Of a stretch of DNA of 14,894 nucleotides, positions 13,980 through 14,894 are shown piece after piece. The stretch spans positions 1 to 14,894 of the forward strand of contig CAZYTO010000137.1 in NCBI GenBank assembly GCA_964650405.1, given 5' to 3'. The notes beneath the pieces were generated by a model. The model saw only the letters and a list, made by a program, of their open reading frames with translations, did not search any database and had not been told where the DNA came from. A program made the translations under genes and the position numbers. How positions within the stretch are numbered: position 1 is the first letter of the stretch; the number at the start of each line of letters is the position of its first letter. This DNA is from CAZYTO01 sp964650405 (GTDB lineage Bacteria > Acidobacteriota > Thermoanaerobaculia > Gp7-AA8).

Positions 13980-14894
<915 letters not shown>

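Overview
The window is high-GC DNA with protein genes packed on both strands and no RNA genes. Kdo biosynthesis genes (kdsA, kdsB) show an organism with lipopolysaccharide, so a Gram-negative-type envelope. A Cys-containing, metal-dependent KdsA, a Thermotoga-type DAHP synthase, a free-standing B12-binding domain and wordy intergenic repeats would suit an uncultivated lineage such as Acidobacteriota. That placement is inference and weak. A 10-N run and eroded motifs at both ends show that this is a metagenome-style scaffold.

Layout. 1-501 (-): N-terminal part of an OmpR-type response regulator, cut by the window edge. 727-1732 (+): GNAT acetyltransferase overlapping a cobalamin-binding domain protein. 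1733-2076: gene-free, with a REP-like hairpin. 2077-2847 (+): an unrecognised protein and a small basic protein. 2998-3573 (+): secreted YbhB/PEBP-family protein. 3594-6218 (-): kdsA followed by a polytopic GT-C-like membrane protein. 6356-7246 (+): an AT-richer gene fusing a membrane-anchored helical domain to a gamma-glutamylcyclotransferase-like domain. 7310-10278 (-): kdsB, pyrG and a small membrane protein. 10361-11290 (+): anchored jelly-roll protein. 11442-12173 (-): secreted hypothetical protein. 12288-13322 (+): DAHP synthase. 13325-13753 (-): single-domain receiver. 13980-end (+): pyruvate kinase, interrupted by the N-run.

How it fits together. KdsA makes Kdo-8-phosphate from arabinose-5-phosphate and PEP, KdsB activates Kdo with CTP, PyrG supplies CTP, and the GT-C-like protein may work on envelope glycans. 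These genes share a strand and look like one envelope block split by the foreign-looking gene at 6356-7246. Pyruvate kinase, KdsA and DAHP synthase all use PEP.

I did not find a convincing new defence or mobile system; the content is mostly housekeeping. The most unusual signals are non-coding. All four convergent gene junctions carry an inverted repeat. Several genes have a TANNNT -10 box 6-10 bases before the start codon and no Shine-Dalgarno, which suggests leaderless mRNAs. Intergenic spaces hold short repeated GC-rich words.
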